55,556 nucleotides of DNA from Accumulibacter sp036625275 (lineage in GTDB: Bacteria; Pseudomonadota; Gammaproteobacteria; Burkholderiales; Rhodocyclaceae). This document shows, in pieces, positions 1-7,291 of this stretch. Numbering within the stretch: position 1 is the stretch's first letter; every line of letters starts with the position of its first letter. The notes beneath the pieces are model-generated. The model was not told the origin of the DNA. It worked only from the letters and a program-made list of their open reading frames with translations, and made no database searches. A program made the translations under genes and the position numbers. The DNA is taken from contig NZ_JAZKUD010000018.1 in assembly GCF_036625275.1 (NCBI RefSeq), positions 1 through 55,556 of the forward strand, read 5' to 3'.

Positions 1-266
1 TCGGCGATCGCCTGATACTTGCGCTCCAGGCGGTTGAGCACCTCGTCGGCCGCAACCCCCGGTGCCCCGTCATTGATTGCCTCTTGCCAGATCTGACGCA
101 GCTCGGCGATCCCCTGTTGACGCACGTTGCGCTTGCTCGTCCAGTCGCGCAGCGCGTCTCGGATGACTTCGCTGCTCGAAGCGTATTCACCGGTGGCAAC
201 GGCGCTGCGGACAAGGGCGACCATCTCGGGCGGCAAGGCAATGCTGATTTTTTCGGCGGTGGTCAT
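1..266 (-). CDS. parD: ParD-type (CopG/RHH) antitoxin, cut by window edge
   Basis: This reading frame starts at an ATG whose complement ends at 266 and stays open to the window edge, giving 88 codons without a stop. The product begins MTTAEKISIALPPEMVALV and continues with EYASSSEVIRDALRDW. That is the ribbon-helix-helix DNA-binding core of ParD antitoxins: a beta strand contacting the operator, then two helices. The C-terminal part, rich in charged residues, would bind and neutralise a ParE-type toxin. In such modules the toxin gene normally follows the antitoxin, so it should lie just beyond the left edge. A perfect short inverted repeat just upstream is a likely autoregulatory operator. 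The family call is confident; the toxin is inferred only. Confidence 0.85.
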   Translation of the reverse strand, partial: MTTAEKISIALPPEMVALVRSAVATGEYASSSEVIRDALRDWTSKRNVRQQGIAELRQIWQEAINDGAPGVAADEVLNRLERKYQAIA

Positions 267-287
267 GGGCACCTCTCGCGGCAAATG

Positions 288-304
288 GTAGGAATTGTTC
301 CTAC
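288..304. promoter_or_regulatory. Inverted repeat upstream of parD, candidate autoregulatory operator
   Basis: The sequence GTAGGAA-TTG-TTCCTAC is a perfect 7-bp inverted repeat with a 3-nt centre. It lies 21 bp upstream of the antitoxin start codon. ParD proteins of the RHH fold repress their own operon by binding such short palindromes, so an operator role is plausible. No binding evidence exists here. Confidence 0.45.
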
Positions 305-395
305 TAACGTAGCAAGAACAAAAGACAATGGCAACACGAAAGTTGGAAAGGAATGCAATCGAAAATGTTGGTGGCGAGCCGCGATGGAGCCGCCA

Positions 396-466
396 CTCCC
401 TCCCCTTCAAGGGGAAGGTCGCGCCAGCGACGTTTGCGATTGGACGGGTTGGGGTGAGGATGAGGT
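396..466. repeat. Left arm of 71-bp inverted repeat flanking the DUF559 gene
   Basis: This arm pairs with 877-947 on the opposite strand. About 71 bp match with four mismatches, all in the inner 20 bp. The outer part contains its own small palindrome (CCCCTTCAAGGGG, 403-415). The arm overlaps the 3' end of the DUF559 frame, so its last residues are encoded by the repeat. Such repeats next to DUF559 genes look like dispersed, mobile cassette ends rather than a classical insertion sequence, because no transposase is present. Confidence 0.85.
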
Positions 467-844
467 CATCAGCGATACAGCATCCCCGGATTCGTCTTGC
501 AACGCCGTCCAGATAGCCTCTACCACAGCGTCAGTTTCCTGTAACACCTGGTTGTTCCAGAATCGCATGATGCGGAAGCCGGCCTTATGGAGTCGTCGAT
601 CCCGTACATGATCTGCCTCGCAGTCTTGGTGCTGGCTTCCGTCCACCTCCACAATCAGCCGCATTTCCAGGCACACGAAATCGAGCACATAATCCAGGAA
701 CGGATGCTGACGACGAAATTTGAAGCCCGCGATCTGCCGACCGCGCAGACGTTGCCACAAGCGAGTTTCGGCATCGGTCATGTGGGTTCGCAGCTTATTC
801 TGAAGCGCATTGTCGATCACCGAACGGTTCGTCTGCCCTTTCAT
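407..844 (-). CDS. DUF559 domain protein, endonuclease-like
   Basis: The 145-residue product has the DUF559 pattern: an N-terminal helix with the DAETRLWQRLRGRQIAG segment, then FKFRRQHPF, DYVLDFVC, LIVEVDGSQH and a C-terminal RIMRFWN strand. This is the PD-(D/E)XK nuclease-like fold related to very-short-patch repair endonucleases; the acidic residues in DFVC and EVDG are the likely metal ligands. The biological role of the family is not settled. The gene lies between two inverted-repeat arms, and its last residues (around TSLARPSP) are read from the left arm, suggesting the original C-terminus was replaced. It is oriented with, but not tightly linked to, the small gene at 1117-1596. Confidence 0.85.
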   Translation of the reverse strand: MKGQTNRSVIDNALQNKLRTHMTDAETRLWQRLRGRQIAGFKFRRQHPFLDYVLDFVCLEMRLIVEVDGSQHQDCEADHVRDRRLHKAGFRIMRFWNNQVLQETDAVVEAIWTALQDESGDAVSLMTSSSPQPVQSQTSLARPSP

Positions 845-876
845 GCGCCTGTTCCCTTTTCCATTTCTGCTCCGCT

Positions 877-947
877 ACCCCATCCCTACCCCGACCCGTC
901 CAATCGCAAACGTCGCTGGCGCGACCTTCCCCTTGAAGGGGAGGGAG
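877..947. repeat. Right arm of 71-bp inverted repeat flanking the DUF559 gene
   Basis: This is the reverse complement of 396-466 with four mismatches. It begins about 33 bp upstream of the DUF559 start codon. A further degraded piece of the same sequence (CTCCCTTGAAGCGGAAGG, 961-978) follows immediately, so more than one copy of the repeat unit may have been inserted here. Confidence 0.85.
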
Positions 948-1116
948 AGTGCCCCTGACTCTCCCTTGAAGCGGAAGGCAAGTTGATATTATCGGCCAAT
1001 ACTTTCAATCGCACCCAGTTCGGAAGAGTTTGAGTCCGCGGGAGCCGGGAGGAGGACCGCTTTGTCATCTTCCCGGAACTCGTGGGCCTGCGAATCCCGG
1101 TGAGTTCGCGCATCCG

Positions 1117-1596
1117 TCAGGGTTTCGGCTCGATGAGCAGGAAGCGCAGCGCCATCAGTACGCGCCGTGGGTGCTTGCGGTGCATGGCCATGCCGAGCCA
1201 GTAGCCGGCTTCCTCCTTGCTCATCGCTTCGATGCCTTCGGCGACCGCCGCGATATGCTCGCGATTGCGCATCGGCGCCAGGGCGCGAAACAGTAGCCCG
1301 AGACTGATCGCCATTTCTTCATCGACCACTATCCTCAGCGCATCGAAGGCGGGCAGGTTGCTCAGGTCGATGCGTGACTGTTTCAGACGCCGCAGCAGAC
1401 GGTGCTCGATCAGCGACAAGTTGCGACCGCGCAACCCGGCAATGTAGGTTGGCTGCCGAATGTGCGGCGTAGCGCCGGCAGGGAGTTGCCAGATCTCGAC
1501 CTCGATATCCGATCCGGCGAGCCGGCGAGCGCGCATCTCGTACTGGGGCAGCGCGGAAGCGTGCTTTGCGGCACTCAGGTGGGTCACTTTGCTCAT
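1117..1596 (-). CDS. Small conserved protein downstream of DUF499 ATPase, function unknown
   Basis: The product is 159 residues, basic, mostly helical in composition, with no signal peptide or membrane segment. It begins MSKVTHLSAAKHASALPQ and contains an arginine-rich stretch around LRGRNLSLIEHRLLRRLKQSR. I do not recognise catalytic motifs. Its start lies 12 bp after the stop of the DUF499 ATPase on the same strand, so the two are very probably co-transcribed, and small helical proteins are commonly found beside DUF499 genes. A role as a subunit of the same putative defence complex is inferred from position only. Confidence 0.65.
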   Translation of the reverse strand: MSKVTHLSAAKHASALPQYEMRARRLAGSDIEVEIWQLPAGATPHIRQPTYIAGLRGRNLSLIEHRLLRRLKQSRIDLSNLPAFDALRIVVDEEMAISLGLLFRALAPMRNREHIAAVAEGIEAMSKEEAGYWLGMAMHRKHPRRVLMALRFLLIEPKP

Positions 1597-1608
1597 TGGC
1601 GATCCTGC

Positions 1609-4600
1609 TCAATCCTGCTCTGCGGCCGTGGCCAGCACGTGTGCCGAGGGCGAAACCAGTCGTGTCAGCCGCTGAATCAGGCCTTCGGCGGAAGGCCCCT
1701 GAACGGCAAGCGGCGGCTCGAAGCGGAGCAAAAAGGAAACAGCCGCGTCGATGTCGCTGGCTGCACGGAACTGCGGTTCGAGGTAGTCCTTGAGAGCAAT
1801 CGCATCTTCGATGTCGCCCTTGAAGCTGATGTCGGCGGTGGAACCGCCGGAGGTCACGAAAAAAGCGGTCATCTCGACCCGCTTGCTGGCGTTCGGGATC
1901 GACTTGACAAGCGGCATCAGTTTCAACGCGTCCGATTTGTCGAATGGCCGGATGGTCAGCGTCGCCAGGCTGCGGATGCCATTGAGCCGCGCTTGTTCCA
2001 GAAGACGGGTGAGCGCTGCCTTGAGAACGTCCTCTGCCTCAAGTAGAGGGGGGGACTTCGCCTTGGGCATCGTTCGGTCGCTGGTTGCAGCGTAATCTCC
2101 TGGGCGCGGGTCCGCCTGGTCATCGGTCGATCGCGTATTTGAGTCGGTCTTGCTGGTTTCGCTCTTTGGCTCCTGTCGCGGCCAGATGCCGTGCTCCTGG
2201 GCATACGAAGTCGTATAAATGAACGACTGCTCGTCGACCTTGATTTCGGCATGCGGGTCCCCCTTGCCACGCAAGAGGTCGCCTGACTGGTAGACGTAGT
2301 CATCCTGATCGATACCCAGACGAATGCCTTTGATGAACACCTCGTCACCGACGAGCATCGGCAAGGACGGGTCCTGGCGGAATTCGGTGCGCAGGGCGGC
2401 AGTGGTGATCTGGCCTTTCTTGAGGGGAGTGCGGTCACGCACGTAGACCGGCGAGTCCGGTTTGTCGGTCGGCAGTCGCAGTTTGCCGGTATTCTGGAGT
2501 TGGGTGACGACCTGGCGCTGGCCATCGCCCGGCCGGTCCGAGGCGGTTTGAATGTCAACCACGGTGTGCGCGAGGTCGCAGTTGGCCCCGTCGAGTCGAT
2601 TGCGGGATGGGTAGAAAATGTGTCGGAAACACTGCTGCACGGCCAGTGCGAGTTCCTGCTTGGAGCGTTCGTGCAGTTCCTGCAGCTTGGCCACCTGATA
2701 GTCGGCCAGGTCCTTGAGCTTGCCGGGTTGCCGCAGCGACTCCAGCGCGATGTTGCGCAGCATCTTGGCCTTCATGTTGGGCACCCCGGCCGCGTCTGCC
2801 AGCAGGAAGACGAGATGGTTCCGGTTGTGGCGCCAGTCGCTTCCTCCCCCCTTGTGCAGAAAGACTTTCGCGACCAGGTTGTCGACAGTGACCGCGTCGC
2901 TGAAGACCTGGGTGGCTTCGTAGCCAAGCATCACCAGGTAGGGGCGTCCGCTGCCATCGTCGTCGGGAACGTCGTGAGGGCCTGAAGCGAAGGGGATGAG
3001 ATTGAGATTGGTGCCGGCGAAGAGATCGCGGATGAAGCTGTTGAGGCGGGTGCGCGCCTCGTCGCGGTCGGTGTTGGTTTCTTCGCGCCGAATGATCTGG
3101 GTGAGATTGGCCTCGGCCAGAAAACGTAGCGGCGCACCGGGTTTGTCGTCGAGATACGCCGAGTCGGTGGCGAAGCGTTTGCGTGCGTCGTCAATGAATG
3201 CGACGTCCGTTCCCGGGCTCAGGATGGCGTAGCGCAGTTCCTCGGCGTTGAGTCCGCGCAAGGTCTCGTTGAACGCCAGGGTGTGCATGAACGCGCAGCG
3301 GGCGACGTACGATCCATACTTGGGCAGGCCCCTGAACGGCCCCGCGTCGAGCTGTTCAGCCAGGGCCGGTGTGGTTTCGACCGCGGCAATCTCGGTCTTG
3401 ATGGCCGGCACGTAGATGTCCTGCTTGAGGCGGGTGACGAGTTCGAGGCGTATCGGCTCGAACCCGAGATCGATGTGATGCGTGTGAATCGCGTAGGCGT
3501 CGGCGGGCCGTGTCTGCCAGGCGCGTGCCACCGTACGCGCGAGCAGACGCAGCATGCCGCGTACGCGCTGGAAGTTGCCCAGGGTGCCGGTCTTCTGCGT
3601 CAGCACATTCACCAGTTCAGGGTGCAGCGGATAGCCGGCAGCAAACTCGTCCAAACGCCGATCCTCGGCCGGGGCCGGCGGAAGCAGTTCCCGGTTGGCG
3701 TCCCACAGTGACTTGTACGCGGAGATGACGAACCGTGCCTTGTCGCGGTCGATGTGGGTGAACAGCCTTCGGCAGATGACCTTGACGGTCTCGTCGTCCT
3801 CGGTGGGGTCGATCACCGTCGCTTTGCGGGCGGCGACGCTCTCGGCCTCGGCGAAGAAGGCGGCGATGTCCTGTGTCTCGCGACTGTAGGCGTCGGAGGC
3901 TTTGCCGTCACGACCCACTGCCAGCGTGAAAACCAGCGCCGCATAGGGGGAGCTTTCCACCGCTTTGATCAGCGAAGTCATGAAGGCAAGGAGTTGTTCG
4001 CCTGCTCGCTGCGCATTCCGACCGGCCACCTTGCGCAGGTAGGGGGCGATCTCGTCGATGAGGATCACCGCCGGCTCACTGCCGATCAACTCGCGCAAGG
4101 TGTCGGCACCCGGCGCGATTCCTTCGCGGTCACTCGCTTCGACCAGGCGATACCCGGCTTCACCACGCAGCGCATACGCCAGTTCCCCCCATGGCGTGTA
4201 GGCACGCAGGGTGTCGCCGAGCCGGTGTCCATTGGCCGGATCGGCATTTTCACCATCAAAGGCCGCGATGCGCACCGGCACCGAGGGGCGCAGGGAGGCG
4301 TCGAGAAACTCGTCAGCGTTCGCCACCTCGGAGAGGCTGCGCATGGCGTGCGCGAGCGCAATCAGAGCGTGCGTCTTGCCGCCGCCAAACTGGGTGTCGA
4401 GACGAAAGATGGCGCCAATCTGGTCGGGATGGCCACTGACCCGCAGCGCAACCAGCTTGAGAACGTTCTTGATGCCCTTGGTCGGGTAGGTGTTGGCAAA
4501 GAACAGCGCCGGGCGCTTGTACTCGTCGGGAGCGTCGCCCCGCAACACCTGCGAGAGGTCCGCAGCAAAGTCGCTCTCCCGCAACGCCCCTTGCAGGACA

Positions 4601-4641
4601 TCGGGTCGCGGCTCACAGATGGAGAACAGATTGTCGGTCAT
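1609..4641 (-). CDS. DUF499-family P-loop ATPase (defence-associated family)
   Basis: The 1010-residue product starts at ATG 4641 (MTDNLFSICEPRPDVL); a TTG ten codons upstream is a less likely start. It has a Walker A motif FGGGKTH at residues 85-91 and a Walker B stretch VILIDE at 192-197, followed by conserved helical regions, which is the layout of the DUF499/Swt1-like ATPases. A charged, low-complexity linker lies near residue 800, and a C-terminal domain follows. DUF499 genes usually sit beside DUF1156 methyltransferases and helicases in putative anti-phage loci. No methyltransferase is seen: upstream is an unrelated plus-strand gene, downstream a small unknown gene. The operon may be reduced, or its partners may lie beyond the left edge. 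Confidence 0.85.
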   Translation of the reverse strand: MTDNLFSICEPRPDVLQGALRESDFAADLSQVLRGDAPDEYKRPALFFANTYPTKGIKNVLKLVALRVSGHPDQIGAIFRLDTQFGGGKTHALIALAHAMRSLSEVANADEFLDASLRPSVPVRIAAFDGENADPANGHRLGDTLRAYTPWGELAYALRGEAGYRLVEASDREGIAPGADTLRELIGSEPAVILIDEIAPYLRKVAGRNAQRAGEQLLAFMTSLIKAVESSPYAALVFTLAVGRDGKASDAYSRETQDIAAFFAEAESVAARKATVIDPTEDDETVKVICRRLFTHIDRDKARFVISAYKSLWDANRELLPPAPAEDRRLDEFAAGYPLHPELVNVLTQKTGTLGNFQRVRGMLRLLARTVARAWQTRPADAYAIHTHHIDLGFEPIRLELVTRLKQDIYVPAIKTEIAAVETTPALAEQLDAGPFRGLPKYGSYVARCAFMHTLAFNETLRGLNAEELRYAILSPGTDVAFIDDARKRFATDSAYLDDKPGAPLRFLAEANLTQIIRREETNTDRDEARTRLNSFIRDLFAGTNLNLIPFASGPHDVPDDDGSGRPYLVMLGYEATQVFSDAVTVDNLVAKVFLHKGGGSDWRHNRNHLVFLLADAAGVPNMKAKMLRNIALESLRQPGKLKDLADYQVAKLQELHERSKQELALAVQQCFRHIFYPSRNRLDGANCDLAHTVVDIQTASDRPGDGQRQVVTQLQNTGKLRLPTDKPDSPVYVRDRTPLKKGQITTAALRTEFRQDPSLPMLVGDEVFIKGIRLGIDQDDYVYQSGDLLRGKGDPHAEIKVDEQSFIYTTSYAQEHGIWPRQEPKSETSKTDSNTRSTDDQADPRPGDYAATSDRTMPKAKSPPLLEAEDVLKAALTRLLEQARLNGIRSLATLTIRPFDKSDALKLMPLVKSIPNASKRVEMTAFFVTSGGSTADISFKGDIEDAIALKDYLEPQFRAASDIDAAVSFLLRFEPPLAVQGPSAEGLIQRLTRLVSPSAHVLATAAEQD

Positions 4642-4720
4642 GGCCTGCCTGATTGTCCGTAGGTGCGTCAATGTATCGAGAAAATGTATCTGATGACATG
4701 CCTGGGCGGAAGGCGGTCAT

Positions 4721-4738
4721 CTCTCAAGGTATTGAGAG
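4721..4738. promoter_or_regulatory. Inverted repeat in the DUF499 / SBP divergent intergenic region
   Basis: CTCTCAA-GGTA-TTGAGAG is a perfect 7-bp inverted repeat with a 4-nt centre, about 80 bp upstream of the DUF499 start and 185 bp upstream of the divergent solute-binding protein. It lacks a T-run, so a protein-binding site is more likely than a terminator. The rest of the 281-bp gap between the two start codons shows no gene. Confidence 0.3.
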
Positions 4739-4922
4739 TTGGACCGTCGAGGCCGGCATCGGGTATCGGCCGCTAAACGAGTTGAGTAATCTGTTCCTGG
4801 ACTATACCGCACGCAGCTATAAAATGCCTTCTTCAAATCACCGTCGATCGATCAGAATCACGGCTTCACGGCTTTGATCATTCGAGAAGGCGATCTTCGT
4901 CATCACCGTTGGGAGGAATGGC

Positions 4923-5783
4923 ATGCAGTTGCATCGTTGGGTTCTGTGGGCGGCAACGACTATGCTCCTGGGTCTTGTCGTACCGGCGCAGGCGGCGGGG
5001 ACACTCGACAAGATCAAGGCGTCAAAGACCATCGCACTCGGGTATCGCGAGAGCGCGGTACCCTTCTCTTACACTGGCGATGACAATCAGCCCTGGGGCT
5101 ATTCTGTCGACCTGTGCATCAGGGTGGCGGCGGCAATCGTCAGGCAACTGGACCTCGACGAGCTGCAACTGCAGTGGGTTCCGGTGACGCCGGAAACACG
5201 GGTCGCCAAATTGAAATCGGGCGCGATCGACCTCGAATGTGGTTCGACCACCAGTACGCTGGCACGCATGGAGGAAGTCGATTTCAGTCTGCTGACCTTC
5301 ATCGACGGCGGCACTTATCTGTCGCGCCGGGCTGCCGGAATCCGGCGCTTCGAAGACCTGGCCGGCAAGCGGATTGCCGTCGCCGCAGGAACCACCAGCG
5401 AACGGACGATTGCCGCGGCACTGTTGGAGTACAAGGTCGCTGCCGAACTGGTCAAGGTCAGTGATCACTCGCAGGGGATTGCGGCAATGCTGCAGGGAAA
5501 GGTCGAGGCCTACGCCTCGGATCGATCGTTGCTGATCGGGCTGGCCCTCGACTCAGGCAACCAGAATGACTGGTCGATCGGTCCCGAGACCTTCTCCTTC
5601 GAGCCCTACGCTTTGATGATGCGCCGCAATGATGCGGCCTTTCGCCTGGCAGTGAACCGCGAACTCGCTCGGCTCAGCCGCAGCCGCGAGATTTACGCGA
5701 TCCATGATCGCTGGTTCGGCATGCTCGGCAAACCGGGGCCGCGGCTGGAAAGTCTGTACTTCCTGAACGGTTTGCCGGAGTAG
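4923..5783 (+). CDS. Amino-acid ABC transporter substrate-binding protein (GltI-like)
   Basis: The 286-residue protein has a Sec signal peptide (basic start, hydrophobic core, cleavage near VPAQA-AG at residue 25). The mature part is of the family 3 solute-binding type: TIALGYRESAVPFSY, GYSVDLC, LKSGAIDLECGSTTST and GKRIAVAAGTTSERT are the usual ligand-binding segments. It resembles the glutamate/aspartate-binding protein GltI. A clear ribosome site (GGGAGGA, about 4909) precedes the ATG. No permease or ATPase gene is adjacent, and the next gene is convergent, so this is an orphan binding protein. It could feed a transporter encoded elsewhere or act in sensing. Confidence 0.85.
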   Translation: MQLHRWVLWAATTMLLGLVVPAQAAGTLDKIKASKTIALGYRESAVPFSYTGDDNQPWGYSVDLCIRVAAAIVRQLDLDELQLQWVPVTPETRVAKLKSGAIDLECGSTTSTLARMEEVDFSLLTFIDGGTYLSRRAAGIRRFEDLAGKRIAVAAGTTSERTIAAALLEYKVAAELVKVSDHSQGIAAMLQGKVEAYASDRSLLIGLALDSGNQNDWSIGPETFSFEPYALMMRRNDAAFRLAVNRELARLSRSREIYAIHDRWFGMLGKPGPRLESLYFLNGLPE

Positions 5784-5805
5784 CCAGGCCAGGCTGTAGT
5801 CGCGT

Positions 5806-6594
5806 TCAGCGCGGTTCAGCCTGCTCCTCGTCGGCCACGACTGCGCGGTAGACGTGCCAGCTCGCATGCCCCACCAGCGGCATGGTCACGACCAGCCCGA
5901 GAAACAGCGTCGCGAAGCCGATGGCGGCGAGGATCGCGATGCAGGCGGCCCAGAGCAGCATTGGGCCGGGGTTGCGAGCGCAGGCAAAGAGGCTGGCAAG
6001 CGCCGCCGTGATCGCATCGGTCTTGCGGTCGAGCATCATGGGCAGGGCGATGACGCTCATCGCGAAGACGAAGCAGGCGCAGAACCCTCCGACGGCAAAG
6101 TAAGCGAAAGCAAAGTCGAGTTGCTCGAAAGTCAGGACGGTGCGCACGACATCAGCGAAGCTGGGCAATCCACCGGCGAAGAAAAGCGCAAAGATAATGA
6201 TTGACGCGCGTGCCCAGATCAGCAGGATCACCGCCAGCAGCGCGGCAAACAGCCCGATATTCGCCAGATTCGAACGCCAGGCGAGGAGAGTCGGGGCCAG
6301 TTGGGGTGGTTTGCCGGCTTCGATACGCCGACTCAGATCGTAGAGTCCGAATGTCAGAAAAGGGCCCAACAGCAGGAAGCCGGTTGTCAGCCCCGCGAGA
6401 AGTGCGATGGCATGAGAAAAAACCACCTGCAGCAACCAACCGCCGAAGGCAAAACAAACGCCGTAGAACAGGCTGGCAAACCCACTCTGACGGTAGTCAT
6501 GCCAGCCTGCCTGCACCCAGCCGAGAACGGCGCTGGCCTGGATCTGGCGGATGGTCGGGAAGCGGCTTGCAGCCGGGTCTGGCGTGCTGCTCAT
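5806..6594 (-). CDS. DUF2189 family inner-membrane protein
   Basis: The 262-residue product has about six hydrophobic segments and the N-terminal VLGWVQAGWHDYRQSG element typical of the DUF2189 family. Its function is unknown. The start ATG overlaps the stop of the upstream MazG-like gene by four bases (ATGA), indicating translational coupling. It converges with the solute-binding protein gene, with only 22 bp between the stops. Confidence 0.8.
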   Translation of the reverse strand: MSSTPDPAASRFPTIRQIQASAVLGWVQAGWHDYRQSGFASLFYGVCFAFGGWLLQVVFSHAIALLAGLTTGFLLLGPFLTFGLYDLSRRIEAGKPPQLAPTLLAWRSNLANIGLFAALLAVILLIWARASIIIFALFFAGGLPSFADVVRTVLTFEQLDFAFAYFAVGGFCACFVFAMSVIALPMMLDRKTDAITAALASLFACARNPGPMLLWAACIAILAAIGFATLFLGLVVTMPLVGHASWHVYRAVVADEEQAEPR

Positions 6595-6941
6595 TGATCT
6601 GAATACTTCCGGTTTGATCCATAGCTGCGCGCAACCGGATACTTGATCGCGTTCTTCACGAGTTTGGCGCGTGCGGCTTCTTCAAGGTCGATGCCGGCAT
6701 TTTCAGCAATCAACAAGAGGTAAATCAGGACGTCGGCACATTCGTCGCGCAGGGCTTCCTGCGCGCTGGTGCTGCCCGCCATTGCAGTCATCTCGGTGTC
6801 ACTCTTCCACTGCGTCAGTTCGAGCAACTCGCTGGCTTCAAGATTCAATGAGACGATCAAGTTGCGCAAACTGTGAAACTGCGCCCAGTTGCGTTGATCG
6901 CGAAATTCGATGATTGCCGTGGTCAGCGCCTGCAGGCTCAT
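6591..6941 (-). CDS. MazG-like nucleotide pyrophosphohydrolase (RS21-C6 type)
   Basis: This 116-residue protein carries the all-alpha NTP pyrophosphohydrolase signature: LEASELLELTQW (acidic metal ligands) followed by RDECADVLIYLLLIAENAGID. The family hydrolyses non-canonical or surplus (d)NTPs such as dCTP or 5-substituted dCTP to monophosphate and pyrophosphate, a house-cleaning activity. Length and motif order fit the small dimer-forming RS21-C6/iMazG group rather than two-domain MazG. It is the first gene of a two-gene unit with the DUF2189 membrane protein. Confidence 0.85.
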   Translation of the reverse strand: MSLQALTTAIIEFRDQRNWAQFHSLRNLIVSLNLEASELLELTQWKSDTEMTAMAGSTSAQEALRDECADVLIYLLLIAENAGIDLEEAARAKLVKNAIKYPVARSYGSNRKYSDQ

Positions 6942-7232
6942 GGCTGCAGGCGAAGAAGCGCGGTTTTGCTTCCTCCAGCAGATGCATGCGGGTTGTCCGT
7001 GTGCATGCGAGCGAGAGGAAATGGTCTCGCCTCTGTGAAGAGTTTCTCTGTGGAGTGGCGCATGAGGGTTACTTGCGGGTTTCGAGAAGCAGTTATTCTA
7101 GAAGGAAAACAAGTAGGGAAGGAAAAGAAATCCAACGCCTCCTTAAGCCCGATCAATGGCTCCCGCTCGTTGGTGAGGCAGTTTCGTTGCGGTACACCCC
7201 CGAACTTGAATTTTGACCTGGAAAGTACGCCT
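6942..7232. other. Intergenic stretch without recognisable gene
   Basis: About 290 bp between the MazG-like start and the mdh terminator. I see no convincing coding frame with a ribosome site, no tRNA and no repeat. Part of it must carry the promoter for the MazG-like/DUF2189 pair on the minus strand, but no clear -35/-10 pair stands out. Confidence 0.5.
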
Positions 7233-7233
7233 G

Positions 7234-7260
7234 AAAAAAAGCCGCGGACTGGCCCGCGGC
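7234..7260 (-). terminator. Rho-independent terminator of mdh
   Basis: On the minus strand a 7-bp GC-only stem (GCCGCGG / CCGCGGC, 7241-7247 with 7254-7260) with a 6-nt loop is followed by seven T residues (7240 down to 7234). It lies about 30 bp after the mdh stop codon. Confidence 0.9.
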
Positions 7261-7291
7261 TGAAAGTTCAGAACGACTGCTGATGACTCGC

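Noticed and set aside
2500..4662. Plus-strand frames opposite the DUF499 gene (for example 3754-4662)
   Set aside because: They lie opposite Walker A and B motifs of a confident ATPase gene.
4642..4671. TTG start ten codons upstream for the DUF499 gene
   Set aside because: No ribosome site precedes the TTG, while the ATG at 4641 has AGG at a suitable distance and begins a plausible N-terminus.
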